From CANKHA01 sp963750965 (GTDB lineage: Bacteria > Pseudomonadota > Alphaproteobacteria > Rhizobiales > Xanthobacteraceae), in the NCBI GenBank assembly GCA_963750965.1, contig CAVVSK010000012.1, positions 124,001 through 188,000 of the forward strand: a stretch of 64,000 bases of DNA, read 5' to 3'. Numbering within the stretch: position 1 is the stretch's first letter; each line of letters begins with the position of its first letter. Positions 27,212 through 35,631 of the stretch are shown here, in pieces. The translations under genes and the position numbers were made by a program. Under the pieces are notes generated by a model. The model was given only the letters and a program-made list of their open reading frames with translations, had not been told where the DNA came from and did not search any database.

Positions 27212-29653
27212 ATGATCGACACTGCCCATATTGGCCGACCCGCTGGCCAGCCGGAAGATAATTCAGCCGCGCTGTCGCCGGAGCTGAAGTTGATCCGGGA
27301 GAAATTCTTTCGTCATATCGGCAAGCCGGTCGAACGCAAGGAAGATGGCCGCCTGCTCACCGGCAAGGGCCGGTTCTCCGACGACTTCCACCTGCCTGGC
27401 CAGGCCTATGCGGCGCTTGTCCGGTCACCCCATGCGAGCGCCGAAATACGCTCAATCGATGTGGCGGAGGCGCTTGGCAGCCCCGGCGTGCTCGCCGTTC
27501 TGACGGGAGAAGACCGCGTTGCCGACGCCCTCGCGCCAATTCCTCATAATCCGGTCCCTTCCACAAAGTTCGACATGAAACTGTCGGGTCCTGGCGGCGC
27601 CAAACCATTCATCTCGCCCCATCATTTGCTTCCCGTAGGGCGGGTAAGATTTGTCGGTGAAGGCGTTGCGCTGGTGGTTGCGCGTACGGCAAAGGAGGCG
27701 CTCGACGCCGCCGAGAAAGTCGTCGTCGACTACGCCGAGCTGCCGCACATCACCGAATCTCTGGGCGCCATCGCGCCCGGCGCTCCGGTCGTCTGGGATG
27801 AATGTCCCGACAATACCTTCATCGACACGCGCTTTGGAGATTGGGAAGCCACCGATGCGGCCTTTGCCGCCGCCGATCACGTCGTGCGCGCGCAGTTTCA
27901 TCTGCAGCGCGTGACCGCCGTTCCGATGGAGCCGCGCGCCGCGCTCGGCCATTACGAAGCGAAGACCGGACGCTATACGCTTTATGCCGGAAGCGGCGGG
28001 GCGGTGCGCCAAAAGCACGAGATGGCAACCGTCCTCGGAATCGAGCCATCCCGTTTGCGCGTTCTGTCGTTCGACGTGGGCGGCAATTTCGGCGCACGCA
28101 ACCGGGTCTATGTCGAGTTCGGCCTCGTGCTCTGGGCATCGCGCAAGGTTGGATTGCCGGTGAAATTCACCGCGACAAGATCCGAGGCTTTCCTCACCGA
28201 CTATCAGGGGCGTGACCTCGTCACCCATGTCGAATTGGCGCTGCGGCGTGACGGAAAATTCCTCGGCATGCGCGCGGATAACATCAGCAATGTCGGCGCC
28301 TACTGCGTGTCGCTGTCGCCGCTCAGCAAGGGATCAGGCCTGATCACGGGCTCCTACGATATCCCAGCCGCGGCGCTGCGGGCGCGCGCCATATTCACCA
28401 ACACCATGTGCACGCAGGCTTATCGAAGCTCCGGGCGCCCGGAAGTCACCTATGCCATCGAGCGTCTGGTAGAGATCGCCGCGCGCGAAATGGGTTTCGA
28501 TCCGCTCGAGCTTCGCCGCAAGAATCTGATTTCGCCGTCGGCGATGCCTTACACGAATGCGGTCGGTCAGGTTTACGACAGCGGCGAGTATCGCAAGAAT
28601 ATGGACCGGACACTCGAAATCGCCGACTGGGACGGTTTCGAAGAACGCCGAAAGGATGCCGCCGCACGCGGCAAATTGCTCGGCCGCGGTTTCGCGAATT
28701 ACGTCGAATCCTCGATCGGGAACCCGAAGGAGCGTGCCGAAATCGAGGTGAAGGCCGAGGGCGTTGTGGAGGTCGTGATCGGCACGCAGCCAAGCGGTCA
28801 GGGTCATGAGACAAGCTTCGCCCAGGTCGTTGCCGACCTCATCGAAGTCCCGGTCGAAAAAGTTGCTATCATTCTGGGCGACACCGATGTCGTAAGTGTC
28901 GGCGGCGGCTCGCATTCCGGCCGTTCCATGCGGCATGCCGGCACGGTGATGGCCATGGCCTCCGCCGATCTCATCGCTGAAGGGCGCCGGAGAACCGCTG
29001 ATCTGTTTGGCGCGGATAAAGATGACGTGGTGTTCGAGAATGCCCGCTTCATTGTCCCAGGGACCAACCATGCGATCACGCTGTTCGAGCTTGCGAAACA
29101 GACCAGCCAAGGCTCCGGCCCGCTCCGCGTCGTGCGGGACAATGAGATGCATACGCCGGTATTTCCGAATGGCGCTGCCGTCTGTGAAGTGGAGGTGGAC
29201 CCGGAAACCGGACTGGTGGAGATCACCAGGTACGCCACGGTGGACGACGTCGGCCGCTGCATCAATCCGATGATCGTGCATGGCCAGACTCATGGTGGGA
29301 TCGCGCAGGGAGTCGGACAGGCGATGTGGGAGCATTGCTATGTGGACGCGGCAACCGGACAGCCGCTCGCCGGCTCGTTCCAGGACTATGCGATGCCGCG
29401 CTCCGACAATTTGCCGTCCTTCATTGCCGAGATTGCCGAGGTGATCTCTCCGACCAATCCGCTCGGCATCAAGGCGGGAGGCGAAGGAGGAACGACCCCT
29501 GCCCTTGCTACCGTGGTCAACGCGATCCTCGATGCGCTGAAGGAATACGGCGTTACTGAAATTCAGATGCCCACGACGCCGGAAACAGTCTGGCGCGCCA
29601 TTCAGCAAGGCCGCGCCGTGCTAGCCGGATCAACACATAAAGGGAGCGCGTAA
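27212..29653 (+). CDS. Molybdopterin-binding large subunit, xanthine dehydrogenase/CoxL family
   Basis: An 813-residue Mo-hydroxylase catalytic subunit. It has the N-terminal a/b hammerhead domain (IGKPVERKEDGRLLTGKGRF), then Mo-cofactor domains with DVGGNFGARN, IGTQPSGQGHETSFAQV, GGSHSGRSMRHAG, and the catalytic Glu758 in GIKAGGEGGTTPAL. The loop reads QAYRSSGRPE, not the AYxCSFR of true CO dehydrogenase, so another hydroxylation substrate is expected. Neither the FAD subunit nor the 2Fe-2S subunit is nearby, which is unusual. The stop overlaps the start of the next gene (TAATG). Confidence 0.9.
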   Translation: MIDTAHIGRPAGQPEDNSAALSPELKLIREKFFRHIGKPVERKEDGRLLTGKGRFSDDFHLPGQAYAALVRSPHASAEIRSIDVAEALGSPGVLAVLTGEDRVADALAPIPHNPVPSTKFDMKLSGPGGAKPFISPHHLLPVGRVRFVGEGVALVVARTAKEALDAAEKVVVDYAELPHITESLGAIAPGAPVVWDECPDNTFIDTRFGDWEATDAAFAAADHVVRAQFHLQRVTAVPMEPRAALGHYEAKTGRYTLYAGSGGAVRQKHEMATVLGIEPSRLRVLSFDVGGNFGARNRVYVEFGLVLWASRKVGLPVKFTATRSEAFLTDYQGRDLVTHVELALRRDGKFLGMRADNISNVGAYCVSLSPLSKGSGLITGSYDIPAAALRARAIFTNTMCTQAYRSSGRPEVTYAIERLVEIAAREMGFDPLELRRKNLISPSAMPYTNAVGQVYDSGEYRKNMDRTLEIADWDGFEERRKDAAARGKLLGRGFANYVESSIGNPKERAEIEVKAEGVVEVVIGTQPSGQGHETSFAQVVADLIEVPVEKVAIILGDTDVVSVGGGSHSGRSMRHAGTVMAMASADLIAEGRRRTADLFGADKDDVVFENARFIVPGTNHAITLFELAKQTSQGSGPLRVVRDNEMHTPVFPNGAAVCEVEVDPETGLVEITRYATVDDVGRCINPMIVHGQTHGGIAQGVGQAMWEHCYVDAATGQPLAGSFQDYAMPRSDNLPSFIAEIAEVISPTNPLGIKAGGEGGTTPALATVVNAILDALKEYGVTEIQMPTTPETVWRAIQQGRAVLAGSTHKGSA

Positions 29654-30591
29654 TGGCAAAGGATACACCGGCAGCTATTCGGGTGATCGCGTTCCCGGGC
29701 GCGCCGAACCTGCCGACTTTCGCGGCTGTCACGCAGGGCTACTTTTCCGAGGAAGGTTTGTCGGTCGAGATCGCGACCACGCCGAGCTCGGTCTTTCAGG
29801 CACAAAAGATCGCCGCCGGCGAATTCGAGATCGCCTTCACCGCCTTCGACAACGTCGTGGCCTATAGCGAGGGCCAGGGCGCGCCCGACGGCGGCAGTCC
29901 GGACTACTGCGTCATCATGGGTGCGACCCAACTCGAACTCAGCTTCGTGGTTGCGCCGGAGATCAAAACTTATCAGGACCTGAAGGGGCGCAGCATCGCG
30001 CTCGACGCGATGTCTACGGGTTTTGCGTTTGTGCTTTACGACATGCTCGAGCGCGGCGGGCTGAACAAAGGCGACTATTCCTTCGCGGCTGTCGGCGCCA
30101 CGCCGCAGCGCTGGCAGTCGGTCAAAGAGGGCACGCACGCAGGCACGCTCACGATCGAGCCGTTTACCAGCATCGCGCGGCGTGCCGGCTTCAACGTGCT
30201 CAGCGCCAGCACGCAACTGTATGAAAGCTATCAGGGCGGCATTGTCGCTGCCCGCCGGGAATGGCTGAAAGAAAATTCCGAGCCCGCCAGTGCCTTCATT
30301 CGCGGTTATCTCAAAGGCCTCGGCTGGACGCTCGACCCCGCCAACCGCGAAGCCGCTGAGGCCTTGCTGCTATCGAAGATGCCGGAAATCCAGCCGGCGG
30401 CGGTTAAGCCGGTCATGACTTCACTGCTGTCGCCGCGCTCCGGGCTCACCCCGAATGCCGATGTCCTGCCCGACGGGATGCGGCGCGTGCTCGCGCTCCG
30501 ATCCCGTTACGGCGCCGGCGGCCGAAATCTGACGGACTTTGATAAATATCTCGAGCTTTCGCTCTTCAGGGACGTGGTGCAAAGGCAGTGA
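29653..30591 (+). CDS. ABC-type substrate-binding protein (NMT1/SsuA-like) without signal peptide
   Basis: A 312-residue periplasmic-binding-protein fold of the NMT1/THI5/SsuA type: AFPGAPNLPTFAAVTQGYFS, FQAQKIAAGEFEIAFTAFDN, DLKGRSIALDAMSTGFAF and YQGGIVAARREWLKEN. The N-terminus MAKDTPAAIRVIAFPG has no hydrophobic signal sequence. It may stay in the cytoplasm, or the true start may be missed inside the upstream gene; an overlap start is tight (TAATG), so the first option is favoured. No permease or ATPase gene is adjacent. It is translationally coupled to the Mo-hydroxylase gene. Confidence 0.8.
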   Translation: MAKDTPAAIRVIAFPGAPNLPTFAAVTQGYFSEEGLSVEIATTPSSVFQAQKIAAGEFEIAFTAFDNVVAYSEGQGAPDGGSPDYCVIMGATQLELSFVVAPEIKTYQDLKGRSIALDAMSTGFAFVLYDMLERGGLNKGDYSFAAVGATPQRWQSVKEGTHAGTLTIEPFTSIARRAGFNVLSASTQLYESYQGGIVAARREWLKENSEPASAFIRGYLKGLGWTLDPANREAAEALLLSKMPEIQPAAVKPVMTSLLSPRSGLTPNADVLPDGMRRVLALRSRYGAGGRNLTDFDKYLELSLFRDVVQRQ

Positions 30592-30728
30592 GATCAGGAA
30601 AGCACCTGATGCGACACCTGGAAGCCTTGTCACACAATCCTAAGCTCATAGGATGGCGGAACGCCTTTGGCACCACGAGGCCAGACAATGGTCCGGGAAC
30701 TGCTCGATTATTTCTTGGGAGGATCAGG

Positions 30729-31748
30729 ATGAAGTTAATCTGTCGCGCGCTGTTCGCCGGCGCCTGTATCGCCTTGGCAGGCGCGCTTCCCGCAGCGGCG
30801 CAAAGCCACGCCGAGTTCTATAAATCCAAAAATCTGAGGATCATGCTCGGCCATCCACCCGGCGGGTCCTATGATCTCTACGCCCGCCTGGCCGCAGAAT
30901 TCCTTCCGAAATACCTGCCCGGCAACCCTACCGTCATTATCGAGCACAAGCCGGGCGGCGGCGGCGTGGTTGCCGCCGCATATTTTTATCAGCAGGCCCC
31001 CCGCGACGGCTCCATGATTTCGCTGTTCCCCGAAACCCTGGCGCATACGCAAATGCTCGAGCCGGAGGTCGGCAAGTGGAAGGTGCAGGAGATGACCTAT
31101 ATCGGCTCCTTCGCACCAGTGAACACCGCCTATGTGGTGCGAAAAGGCGCGCCCGCCAAAACGCCGGAGGAGATGCGCACCAAGGCCAACACCGTCGGCT
31201 GCTCGGGCGTGACCTCGCAGAGCTACCAGCTGCCCGCGATGCTGAAGAATCTGGCGGGCCTGAAGTTCAATCTTGTCTGCGGCTATCCCGGCGGCACCGA
31301 TACGCTTCTCGCCTTGATTCGGGGTGAAGTGGATATGGTTTCCTCGGCCTGGAATTCCTTGCGTTCGGGCCATAAAGGCGAACTCGAGCGCGGCGAAATG
31401 ATCCCCGTCATCCAGAGCGGGCTACGACGCACGCCGGAGCTGAAGGACGTGCCGCTGATGCAGGAGCTTGTCACCGACGCGAAGACCAAGCAGATCCTGG
31501 AATTCGCCTCCGCGGGCTCGGCGATCGGCCGCGCGCTGCTGGCGCCGCCGCAAGTGCCCGCCGACAGAATCGCCGTTCTGCGCGAAGCCTTCGACAAGAT
31601 GGTCAACGACAAGGACTTCCAGGCCGCGGCGGAAAAGCGCCGCGCGGAGATCGATCCCGTCCCCGGCGCCGAGGTGCAGAAATACGCGTTGCAAATCCTC
31701 AACACGCCGCCCGAGATGGTTCAGGCGGCCACCGCCGCCATGAAGTGA
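30729..31748 (+). CDS. Tripartite tricarboxylate transporter binding protein (TctC/Bug family)
   Basis: A 339-residue exported solute-binding protein. Signal peptide MKLICRALFAGACIALAGAL ends near AAAQ, and the start follows GGATCAGG. Bug-family marks are LGHPPGGSYDLYARLAAEFL, IEHKPGGGGVVAAAYFYQQ and YPGGTDTLLALIRGEVD. Ligands of this family are carboxylates bound through backbone contacts. No tctA or tctB is adjacent, so it is an orphan Bug protein, common in soil bacteria. It is the last gene of the plus-strand arm of the catabolic cluster. Confidence 0.88.
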   Translation: MKLICRALFAGACIALAGALPAAAQSHAEFYKSKNLRIMLGHPPGGSYDLYARLAAEFLPKYLPGNPTVIIEHKPGGGGVVAAAYFYQQAPRDGSMISLFPETLAHTQMLEPEVGKWKVQEMTYIGSFAPVNTAYVVRKGAPAKTPEEMRTKANTVGCSGVTSQSYQLPAMLKNLAGLKFNLVCGYPGGTDTLLALIRGEVDMVSSAWNSLRSGHKGELERGEMIPVIQSGLRRTPELKDVPLMQELVTDAKTKQILEFASAGSAIGRALLAPPQVPADRIAVLREAFDKMVNDKDFQAAAEKRRAEIDPVPGAEVQKYALQILNTPPEMVQAATAAMK

Positions 31749-31853
31749 TGCAACGCCGGCAGGCGCGAAGATACGCATCAAACTCTGCGCGCCTCCTGTT
31801 GCTCACACTCGGAGGTCTAAAGTCCGAGGCCTGATGCACAACTCGGTTTGCGA

Positions 31854-32510
31854 TCAACGCGCCGCAGGTACCGGGAAGCTTTTGATCTCTGCGGCCACCT
31901 TCGGATAGCGCGCAGCTAATACCTCGGCGTTGCCAAGCTCGACATCAGCGGGTTCCACGCCCGGCCATTCGGTCGAACCGCCGAGGAACCAGCGCCGCTC
32001 GCCGATCACATGCGCAGTATGGAAGGTATTACCCGGAATAAAGAGCTGCAGCTTCTGGCCCTTGCGCAAATCAGGTCCGACGACATGCAGCTCGCTCGTA
32101 CCGTCGGCCAGGAGCATCAACACCTCGATCGGATCACCCATATAATAATGGTAGAGCTGATCATTGCGGATGCGATGCAGCTTCACCGGCTCTTCCGGCG
32201 TCAGCATGAAATAGAGCGCCGAACCAGTCGGCCGTCCCTCCGTAAATGGCGCGGGCAGCCCGCCTGGCGCGATCCGCTGCTTGCTGACGAAGGTCACGCG
32301 CACATAACCGCAGGTCGCGTTTGGCGTGAGATCAAGCAGCCTGCGGACATCCTCGAAGGTCATTTCGGCGGCCTTGCTGGCGTCACCGCGCGCCGGCTGC
32401 GCCGCGGCGTCGGTCGCGAACATGGCTACTCCGGCCATGGCCGCGCTTTGCACGAATGTGCGGCGTCCTGGTTGGGGAATGCTGTCGCGTTCGCCTGAAG
32501 CGGGCATCAC
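31854..32510 (-). CDS. Tat-exported cupin-like protein (DUF985)
   Basis: A 218-residue protein with a twin-arginine-like signal (PGRRTFVQSAAMAGVAM ... AAAQ) and a single cupin barrel of the DUF985/YML079w type. Typical are TGSALYFMLTPEEPVKLHRI, DQLYHYYMGDPIEVLML and IPGNTFHTAHVIGERRWFL. The histidines and glutamate could bind metal or a sugar-like ligand; the function of the family is not established. It is convergent with the TctC gene and separate from the next gene upstream. Confidence 0.8.
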   Translation of the reverse strand: MMPASGERDSIPQPGRRTFVQSAAMAGVAMFATDAAAQPARGDASKAAEMTFEDVRRLLDLTPNATCGYVRVTFVSKQRIAPGGLPAPFTEGRPTGSALYFMLTPEEPVKLHRIRNDQLYHYYMGDPIEVLMLLADGTSELHVVGPDLRKGQKLQLFIPGNTFHTAHVIGERRWFLGGSTEWPGVEPADVELGNAEVLAARYPKVAAEIKSFPVPAAR

Positions 32511-32607
32511 GCCCCCGCACGATCATGTCACCATGGAAAGTGTCGCAACTCCTGCCACCGGCGTCAAGCAAGGAGCTAAAGGCGTCGCCGGCCATTTCGG
32601 AGCTGGT

Positions 32608-34050
32608 TTATTGAATGTCAGGATGGTGCTTAGGAAGATCACTCTTCTTCAATTTTGCTGCCGCCGGGCCGACATGACAGGTCGAACAATCGCGGCTCGC
32701 AGGTGATGGCCGAATCTGCCGAACTGTCGAAGAATTCGCCGTCCTGGGAGGGGCGGTGCATTGCGCAGGCTTCTTGAAGACCGTGCGCGGAAAACTCTGC
32801 CCAGGCATCCACTCGCGATAGTCGAGCACTGCGAAGAGGCCGGACCCCTCATCGCCGGGTAGCGATGTCACCATGAAAACTTCGGGCCGGCCATCGAGCG
32901 TGTACCAGGCCCAGGCGAGCCGGGGGCTGGCCAGTGGGCAACTCAGGATGCGCGTCGTGCCGTGCGGCGAGAGTTCCGTCTCGCCGTTGAGCGTCGCTGC
33001 GCAGGTGCAGGGGGCGCGGTCTTGCCAGTCGGGCCGCACCGTGCCGGGCAGTGTCGCCATGCAGATCGGTCGCGCATTGCGGGGATACAGGATGTCGTAG
33101 CCATTCTTGCCGAGCAGCAGCGCATCTCGCGCGCTCACGGGCGACTGAGCCCCCAGGAAAGCACGCGTGCGCTGGGCTGGAATGCTCCAGTCGTAATACA
33201 CCTCGGTCGGTGCCGGATTCTGAATTACGTCGAGCGGAGTCAGAAAGCCCACAATGCCCAGCCGATCAGGCCACCGCGTGAAGGGCGTGGCGGGGCATAC
33301 CGAAAGCTCCGGCACCAAGTTCGCGATCTCGTTGTCGGCGCGGTCGCGGGCTTGCTCCATGTTGCCAATCATGCCGCGCAACACATCCGCACCCGCTCCT
33401 TCCGCCGGCAAAGGATTGGCCTGGCAGGACTGGACGATGGACGCGAGTTCGCTGTGCTCCAGTTTCTCGAACCGCTTCTGATAGCTCATTGCGTAATGGC
33501 TGAGCGGCGCAAGCCGGTCGTTCGGCGAGGAGAACACAAAACGAAAAGGCGTCCTGTCGGTGGTCCTGGTCCAGATCCAATAGCCGGAAGGGACGGGCTC
33601 GAGCGGCGTTTTCCACCAATCCACCGCCGTGCCGCCAATCGGGGCGGAGCCAACACACTGCGATTGCGGCGTCAGCCAATCGCGCGGGAATGCCCGCCAG
33701 CCTGTGTCGCCCAATCGGCGACACGTCAGTCCGCCTTCGTTGCTCTCAAGCAAATAGGTCTCAGTGCCGGCAATCAGCAGGTCCAACGCGCCACGGCGCA
33801 CGCCAAATAACCGTACCCGCATCGCCGGAAGGCTTGCGTCATGGATGAGGTCCCCAACCATAAGCTGACCGCTTGTGAACGGAGCCATCAGATAAGTGGC
33901 ACGCCATTTATCCGGGAGTTCCGGGCGTTCGGCTTTGCTGCAGGGATTCATAGCGAGCCTCGGCAAGAGCGGCGTCTGCTCTTGCGGACTCGCGGCAGTA
34001 GCCGAACAACTCAGCGCGCATGCGATCGCAAGGCGAGCCCATGCGCTCAT
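32608..34050 (-). CDS. Unrecognised exported protein with one C-terminal CxxCH haem motif
   Basis: A 480-residue protein not recognised from any named family. It starts with a signal peptide (ARLAIACALSCSATAASPQ) and contains about a dozen cysteines, including CTCAAT. Near the C-terminus it has SRDCSTCHVGPAA, a canonical c-type haem attachment site. One haem motif at the end of a long non-cytochrome domain is unusual. A GGAG site precedes the ATG. The first 143 bases overlap the preceding gene in another frame, so start or overlap needs care. Confidence 0.65.
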   Translation of the reverse strand: MSAWARLAIACALSCSATAASPQEQTPLLPRLAMNPCSKAERPELPDKWRATYLMAPFTSGQLMVGDLIHDASLPAMRVRLFGVRRGALDLLIAGTETYLLESNEGGLTCRRLGDTGWRAFPRDWLTPQSQCVGSAPIGGTAVDWWKTPLEPVPSGYWIWTRTTDRTPFRFVFSSPNDRLAPLSHYAMSYQKRFEKLEHSELASIVQSCQANPLPAEGAGADVLRGMIGNMEQARDRADNEIANLVPELSVCPATPFTRWPDRLGIVGFLTPLDVIQNPAPTEVYYDWSIPAQRTRAFLGAQSPVSARDALLLGKNGYDILYPRNARPICMATLPGTVRPDWQDRAPCTCAATLNGETELSPHGTTRILSCPLASPRLAWAWYTLDGRPEVFMVTSLPGDEGSGLFAVLDYREWMPGQSFPRTVFKKPAQCTAPPRTANSSTVRQIRPSPASRDCSTCHVGPAAAKLKKSDLPKHHPDIQ

Positions 34051-34423
34051 CGCCGATCTCCGATCTTTTCGTCAATTTCGTCCGGCATTCAGCACATGCG
34101 AGTCCGGCGAATGACCACTTTGCCGTCGGGCAGGTGCCGACGCAGTTGGACAATCCGACAGGCGGGGACGGAAGCGTAAGCTTCGGAGCGGGCGCCAAAG
34201 CATAAGCGGAGCCCGGACCTCCCCACCCGCTGGAGTAGGCATATCCAGGATCAGCCAATCGGGAAGAGAAGGCATATCCCGGGCCGCCCCACCGGGGAGA
34301 GGCTGCATAGGAATTGACACCCACCGCAACGCCTCCGCTATCCGCGAAAAAATACTGTGCCTGTGCCGGGGCCGCTGCGCCGAACAGCGTTAGGGCCGTA
34401 AGGATGCAAGCGAATTTTTTCAT
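33908..34423 (-). CDS. Small exported protein, Gly/Pro/Ala-Tyr-rich
   Basis: A 171-residue protein with a clear signal peptide (MKKFACILTALTLFGAAAPA then QAQ) and a strong AGGAGA site. Short tandem-like units follow (PRWGGPGYAFSSRLADPGYA, then YSSGWGGPGSAYA). A cysteine-bearing part (NCVGTCPTAKW, ACAECRTKL, SPCDRM, GYCRE) comes next. Function unknown. Its last 47 codons overlap the next gene in a different frame, longer than normal operon overlaps. Either the overlap is real or the C-terminus is displaced by an indel like those seen elsewhere here. Confidence 0.6.
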   Translation of the reverse strand: MKKFACILTALTLFGAAAPAQAQYFFADSGGVAVGVNSYAASPRWGGPGYAFSSRLADPGYAYSSGWGGPGSAYALAPAPKLTLPSPPVGLSNCVGTCPTAKWSFAGLACAECRTKLTKRSEIGDERMGSPCDRMRAELFGYCRESARADAALAEARYESLQQSRTPGTPG

Positions 34424-34794
34424 CAGTCGCTCTCCTTTCCCTCCCGCTAATCTTCAACGTGAGCTTGTGCCATCCCGTTCCCGGCTCGGAGGCGGTAATC
34501 AAAAAAAACAGATGGGCAGCGCGGTAGCGAAACCACTATTGAGAGGCAAGATCGATTAATCTGCGCGTTATTTTTAAGGCTACCAGACCGGCGCAGCAAA
34601 ACTTTCCCAATTGAATGCTTTGTTTCGAAGTATAGTACAGCGCAGAGGATTGCTCGAGTGACCGGCATAGCCGCGGTAGTTCGAACGATTGCGACTATAC
34701 CGCCGCTCTGAAGACGAACCGACGGAACCGGACCAACCGCTGATATTCGTGCGACATTGTTTTTAAAGCCGCCGCAACATTAGGCAGGAGAAGC
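34424..34794. other. Intergenic region, 371 bases
   Basis: The region lies between two divergent small exported-protein genes. It is more A/T-rich than its surroundings, including an AAAAAAAA run near 34502. No gene, tRNA or strong inverted repeat is seen. It presumably holds promoters for both sides. Confidence 0.4.
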
Positions 34795-35106
34795 ATGAAG
34801 AACCCCAAAACAGCTTTGTTAGGACTGCTGCTTGCCCTGCTTACGGATATGCCGGTCAATGCGCAGGTTACACTCGATGTTTCCAAGATAACTTGCGAGC
34901 AGTTTTGGCTCCGCAAAGTCGCCGATCCCGATAAAGTTGCGCTCTGGGTAAGCGGCTATATCAACGGCAAGCGCGGCAATACAGTCATCGATACCCAGCA
35001 GCTTGAAGGCAATGTAAGAAAATTGACGGAATACTGCAGGGAAAACTATCAGATGACGGTCATGCAGGCGGTCGAAACTCTGATGATTGAGAAAAAAATC
35101 CCGTAA
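34795..35106 (+). CDS. HdeA/HdeB-like periplasmic protein
   Basis: A 103-residue exported protein. Signal peptide to about residue 23 (NAQ), then ITCEQFWLRKVADPDKVALW, SGYINGKRGNTVID and LTEYCRENYQMTVMQAVETL. The two cysteines (in ITCEQF and TEYCRE), the SGYxNG block and the length match HdeA-family acid-stress chaperones, which protect periplasmic proteins. An AGGAGAAGC site precedes the ATG. It is followed by another small exported protein on the same strand. Confidence 0.8.
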   Translation: MKNPKTALLGLLLALLTDMPVNAQVTLDVSKITCEQFWLRKVADPDKVALWVSGYINGKRGNTVIDTQQLEGNVRKLTEYCRENYQMTVMQAVETLMIEKKIP

Positions 35107-35172
35107 CGGCGCAGTAAAACCTGAACATGGCCGGTCCCATGCGTGGACGCTAAATCAAACAGGAGAGGGAAG

Positions 35173-35604
35173 ATGAAGATTTCTACCCTAATATTGGCTT
35201 TGTCCATACTCGTTGTTGCACAGTTAGGCTTCAACCTTCCAGCAAAGGCATTCGATCTTGACGGCGCTTGGACTACTCAGGCTGACGTTTGCAAAAAGAT
35301 TTTTGCTAAAACGGGAAATACAACGTCGTTCACCCCGGATGCCGATTCGTATGGCAATGGTTTTATTGTTGAAGGAAACTCAATCCGGGGACAGACGGCG
35401 AAATGCACCATAAAGGCGAGGAAAGAGGCTGGCGCGATGACGCATCTGATCGCGATCTGTTCAACCGAGATTATGATCGATCAAATGCAACTCAGCTTCA
35501 AAGTCGACGATGACAATAAAATCACCCGGGTTTTTCCTGGAATGGAAGGCTTCGAGACGTCGTATGTTCGCTGCTCCTTTGGCGAGGATCTCAAGGGGAA
35601 GTAG
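35173..35604 (+). CDS. Small exported protein of unknown function
   Basis: A 143-residue protein with a signal peptide (MKISTLILALSILVVAQLGF ... AKA), then FDLDGAWTTQADVCKKIFAK and four cysteines likely forming two disulfides (VCKK, AKCTIKA, AICSTE, VRCSFG). The repeated-strand pattern (GNGFIVEGNSIRGQTAKCTI) suggests a small lipocalin-like or beta-sandwich fold; this is inference. AGGAGAGGGAAG precedes the ATG at 35173, which decides the start over an upstream in-frame codon. It is somewhat A/T-richer than neighbours and possibly co-transcribed with the HdeA-like gene. Confidence 0.7.
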   Translation: MKISTLILALSILVVAQLGFNLPAKAFDLDGAWTTQADVCKKIFAKTGNTTSFTPDADSYGNGFIVEGNSIRGQTAKCTIKARKEAGAMTHLIAICSTEIMIDQMQLSFKVDDDNKITRVFPGMEGFETSYVRCSFGEDLKGK

Positions 35605-35631
35605 AGCCAGCGCCTTGAATGAAATTTGCGG

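Noticed and set aside
28334..29608. A 424-codon open frame opposite the Mo-hydroxylase gene
   Set aside because: Antisense to a strongly conserved gene, no recognisable motif and no ribosome site.
27212..29653. Aerobic CO dehydrogenase (CoxL)
   Set aside because: The diagnostic AYxCSFR loop is replaced by AYRSSGR and there are no coxS or coxM genes, so the family name only is used.
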